A stretch of 64,000 nt of DNA, from the NCBI RefSeq assembly GCF_009649175.1, contig NZ_WJPO01000022.1:1-64000 (forward strand), given 5' to 3'. Under the pieces are notes generated by a model, which worked only from the letters and a program-made list of their open reading frames with translations, made no database searches and was not told where the DNA came from. The position numbers and the translations under genes were made by a program. This document shows positions 61,761 to 64,000 of this stretch, piece after piece (the stretch's first letter is position 1; the number at the start of each line of letters is the position of its first letter). Source of the DNA: Rhodovulum strictum. GTDB lineage: Bacteria > Pseudomonadota > Alphaproteobacteria > Rhodobacterales > Rhodobacteraceae.

Positions 61761-63818
61761 TCAGTAGTTCTGCGCCTTGCGGATGCGGTGCATCTGGTCG
61801 CTGCGGGCAAGCGCCTCGCCCAGCGTGCGCATCCCGGCTCCTTCCAGAACGCCCAGCATGTGGCGGAACACCTCGGCTGTGGCCAGCGCATCGCCCAGCG
61901 CGGTGTGGCGGTGTGCGGTGGGCAGCGTTACCCCGAACCGGCAGGCCAGCGCATCAAGCGTCAGATCGTCGGCATCGGGGAACAACGCGGCCGCCAGAAG
62001 CACGGTGCAAAGCGCCGGCTGGTCAAAGCGCAGGCCGATGCGATCCTCCTTGAGCCGCAGGAAGGCAATGTCGAAGGCGGCGTTGTGGGCAACCAGAACC
62101 GCGCCCTCGCAAAAGGCGTGAAAGCGCCGCCCGGCCTCGACGATATCGGGCGCACCGGCCACGCGGGCGTTGTCGATCCCGTGGACCGCGGTCGAGGCGG
62201 CGGGGATGTGCCGCCCGGGATTCACCAACTGGTCGAACACCTCGCCGCGCAGGATGCGGCCGTTCACGATCCGGATTCCGCCGATCTGCACGATCTCGTC
62301 GCCCGCCCGCGGCGACAGGCCGGTGGTTTCGGTGTCGAACACCACGAAGCGCAGTTCCGACAGCGGCCGGTCCGCGATCTCGTCCGAGACCGGCGGGGGC
62401 AGGGTGAAATCGTAGAATTCCGGCCTTGGATCGGTCGGGGCCAGTACCGGCGCCTTGGCAGCGCGCAGCGGCAGCACCAGCCTTGGGCCGGTTTCGGTGG
62501 CCTCGGACCAGATCTCGGTGGCATGCCCTTCCAGCGCATCGCGGCCGGTGTAATGGCCATAGCCCTCGGACAGGGGCGCGGCAAGCCAGCGGTCAAGCTC
62601 GCCATCGGGCACCTCGGCGCCCTTCCAGTCCAGCGTCAGGCAGATCTCAAGTTCGCAGGCCGACGCGCGCAGCACGAATTCGCGGCGCGAGGGGTCGGCG
62701 CGCAGCCCCTCGATCACCCGGGCCAGAAGCTCGGTGATCGCGAAGCCGTCGCAGCGGATGAACTGGCGCGCACCCTCGAAGCGCAGATCCTCGGGCAGGC
62801 GGGCCTGAAGCGCGTCGAAGATGTCGTCCGAGGCGACCGCGGGCATCGGCCAGCGCCGCGCGGTGGCGGCGCCGTGGCGCTCGGCGATCTCGTGGACCTT
62901 GACCACCAGTGCCCCCTGTTCGCGCCGAAGCTGGTGGAAGAAACTGGCGCGGGTGCTGGCGGCAAGCTCGGGATCGGCCTCGATCGCGTCGATCAGCGCG
63001 CCGATGGCCGCGGTCGGGCGGCGCACCGCTTCAAGCAGGGTATTGAACAGGTGGTCGCGCTCGGCATGGGCGTCGAGATCCTCGGTCGCGTCATGGAAGA
63101 TCAGCACATAGCCGACCCGGCTGCCATTCACCGCAATCGGGCTGACGCGGGCCATCAGGAACCGCTCGCCGCAGGCGGTCGCGGCCAGGAAGCGTTCGGC
63201 CTCAAGCTCGCCGCGGGCCGCCCGCGCCCCCATCCGGTCAAGCGCATGGGCCAGCGGTTCGGGCCGCAGGAAGGTGGTCAGCCGCCGGTCAAGCCCCAGA
63301 TCGCCCAGAAGCCCCTGCGCCGCGCGGTTATAGAGCATGATCCGATGGTCGGGCGTGGCCACCACGACGCCCTCGGCCAGATCGCGCAACAGTGCCTCGA
63401 ACATCGCCTTGTCGCGGTTCAGGATCGCTGTCTTCTCGGCCACGGCGCGGTCCTGCGCCGCGCGGGTCTCGGCCAGCGCGTCATGGATGGCGTTCGCCGC
63501 GGGCGCCAGCGCGCCCAGATAGCGGGCAGGCGCCTCGTCGATATCGGCGTCGATATCGGCCCGGGCGCGGGTCGTCAGGTCGGCGGCCAGGGCCAGGATC
63601 GGGCGGGCGACGTTCTGGTCGAACAGCAGGCCCACCCAGGCCGTCAGCCCCGCCAGGCCGAAGCCCGCCACCGCGCCCGCGACCACATACCCGTCGGCCG
63701 GGCCGCCCGCCTTGGAATGACCGAGCCATAATCCGGCAATCAGGAGGGCCAGGCCCCCCAGCGCAAGCGCCGCAAAGAACAGCGCGAATCGGGTTCTCAG
63801 AGCAAAGCGCTCATGCAT
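61761..63818 (-). CDS. Membrane sensor fused to DEDDh 3'-5' exonuclease
   Basis: This 685-residue protein has two TM helices (9-33 and 43-65), a HAMP-like linker, a coiled stretch (115-145), a PAS-like domain (145-250), and a region resembling a histidine kinase dimerisation/ATPase fold (255-450) in which no intact H-box or N-box is evident. The C-terminal 200 residues are an epsilon-type exonuclease with D495 and E497 (FDTETTG), D583 (HNAAFD), H638 and D643 (HRHTALGD). Its ATG overlaps the stop of a response regulator gene. It could tie DNA or RNA degradation to a membrane signal. The architecture is known in Rhodobacteraceae annotations only as an exonuclease. Confidence 0.82.
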   Translation of the reverse strand: MHERFALRTRFALFFAALALGGLALLIAGLWLGHSKAGGPADGYVVAGAVAGFGLAGLTAWVGLLFDQNVARPILALAADLTTRARADIDADIDEAPARYLGALAPAANAIHDALAETRAAQDRAVAEKTAILNRDKAMFEALLRDLAEGVVVATPDHRIMLYNRAAQGLLGDLGLDRRLTTFLRPEPLAHALDRMGARAARGELEAERFLAATACGERFLMARVSPIAVNGSRVGYVLIFHDATEDLDAHAERDHLFNTLLEAVRRPTAAIGALIDAIEADPELAASTRASFFHQLRREQGALVVKVHEIAERHGAATARRWPMPAVASDDIFDALQARLPEDLRFEGARQFIRCDGFAITELLARVIEGLRADPSRREFVLRASACELEICLTLDWKGAEVPDGELDRWLAAPLSEGYGHYTGRDALEGHATEIWSEATETGPRLVLPLRAAKAPVLAPTDPRPEFYDFTLPPPVSDEIADRPLSELRFVVFDTETTGLSPRAGDEIVQIGGIRIVNGRILRGEVFDQLVNPGRHIPAASTAVHGIDNARVAGAPDIVEAGRRFHAFCEGAVLVAHNAAFDIAFLRLKEDRIGLRFDQPALCTVLLAAALFPDADDLTLDALACRFGVTLPTAHRHTALGDALATAEVFRHMLGVLEGAGMRTLGEALARSDQMHRIRKAQNY

Positions 63819-64000
63819 CCAACTCTCCCCCCAGCAACGCGCGGATCTGGGCCGTAAGATCCGCGGTCGCGAAGGGTTTGGTCAGGAACGCATCCGCCCC
63901 GAGTGCCAGTCCCTTGCGCCGCTCGACCTCTCCACCGCGCGCAGTCATCATCAGGACCTTAACATCTTTCAGGCCCTCGGAACGCCTGATCAGCTGGCAG
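63811..64000 (-). CDS. Response regulator, C-terminal end only
   Basis: The last 62 codons of a receiver domain are visible, beginning QLIRRSEGLKDVKVLMMTAR and ending in LLGGELDA. The conserved lysine is in DAFLTKPFAT and the switch threonine in LMMTARG. No output domain follows, so this is a single-domain CheY-like protein or the end of a larger one. The N-terminus lies beyond the right edge. The stop overlaps the sensor-exonuclease start. Confidence 0.85.
   Translation of the reverse strand, partial: CQLIRRSEGLKDVKVLMMTARGGEVERRKGLALGADAFLTKPFATADLTAQIRALLGGELDA

Overview
The window is GC-rich chromosomal DNA from an alphaproteobacterium, most likely a member of the Rhodobacteraceae (Paracoccus/Rhodobacter-like). 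The evidence is the gene families and their order: a formate dehydrogenase accessory block with DUF3305/DUF3306-type genes, an FlhS/FlhR pair beside PQQ-pathway proteins, a haem-uptake operon carrying TGA-N9-TCA iron-Rhodo-box motifs, a Mn-type pyrophosphatase, and a fused MnhA-MnhB antiporter subunit. No rRNA, tRNA or CRISPR array was seen.

Layout. (1) 1-2800 is accessory DNA: three 23-bp tandem repeats at the left edge resemble an IS21-type terminus, followed by a hipBA toxin-antitoxin pair on the minus strand and about 0.9 kb with little coding signal. (2) 2801-10875 is a molybdenum cofactor (Moco) block: a degenerate MoeA-like gene, a MoeA fused to a periplasmic-binding-protein-like domain and a TusA-like sulfur carrier on plus; fdhD-mobA-mobB-moeA(fusion) on minus; then a DUF2478-like gene. 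(3) 10878-24629 is a complete formate dehydrogenase (FDH) locus: a multi-cluster Fe-S protein (minus), then on plus a five-gene run of little-known accessory genes (including a ligase-fold protein that seems to lack its catalytic lysine), a TorD-like chaperone, a small Tat-signal protein, the FDH catalytic, Fe-S and cytochrome b subunits, an Mrp-type Fe-S carrier, a 43-residue peptide and a beta-propeller/cytochrome c fusion. (4) 24656-30294 holds a lipoprotein, glycolate oxidase glcDEF and a trypsin-like protease. (5) 30343-33571 is a divergent oxyR/katG pair. (6) 33619-38582 is a minus-strand housekeeping run (aldolase, YcgN, ribF, MaoC, HAD phosphatase, pyrophosphatase). (7) 38734-40851 is groESL with a CIRCE-like operator, followed by an unknown secreted protein lying between two similar terminators. 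(8) 41707-46278 is xdhABC. (9) 46276-50489 is hmuSTUV and hemP, each unit behind an iron-Rhodo-box. (10) 50514-55655 holds PQQ-pathway-associated proteins and, divergently, flhSR. (11) 55775-61752 is a six-gene Mrp/Mnh Na+/H+ antiporter operon. (12) 61761-64000 is a membrane sensor fused to a DEDDh exonuclease, preceded by the end of a response regulator gene.

How the parts fit. Regions 2 and 3 form one functional unit: cofactor synthesis (MoeA, MobA, MobB), sulfuration (FdhD, TusA), Fe-S supply (Mrp), chaperoning (TorD) and export (Tat signals) all serve a membrane-anchored periplasmic FDH whose Moco ligand is cysteine rather than selenocysteine. With flhSR and the PQQ-associated proteins this suggests a C1-oxidising lifestyle in which alcohol or formaldehyde oxidation ends in formate oxidation. 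Xanthine dehydrogenase is a further Moco client. The best candidates for undescribed biology are the pseudo-ligase/DUF run at 12978-16386, the propeller-cytochrome fusion at 23379, the concentration of three MoeA variants in 5.3 kb, the unknown gene between copied terminators at 40903, and the sensor-exonuclease at 61761.
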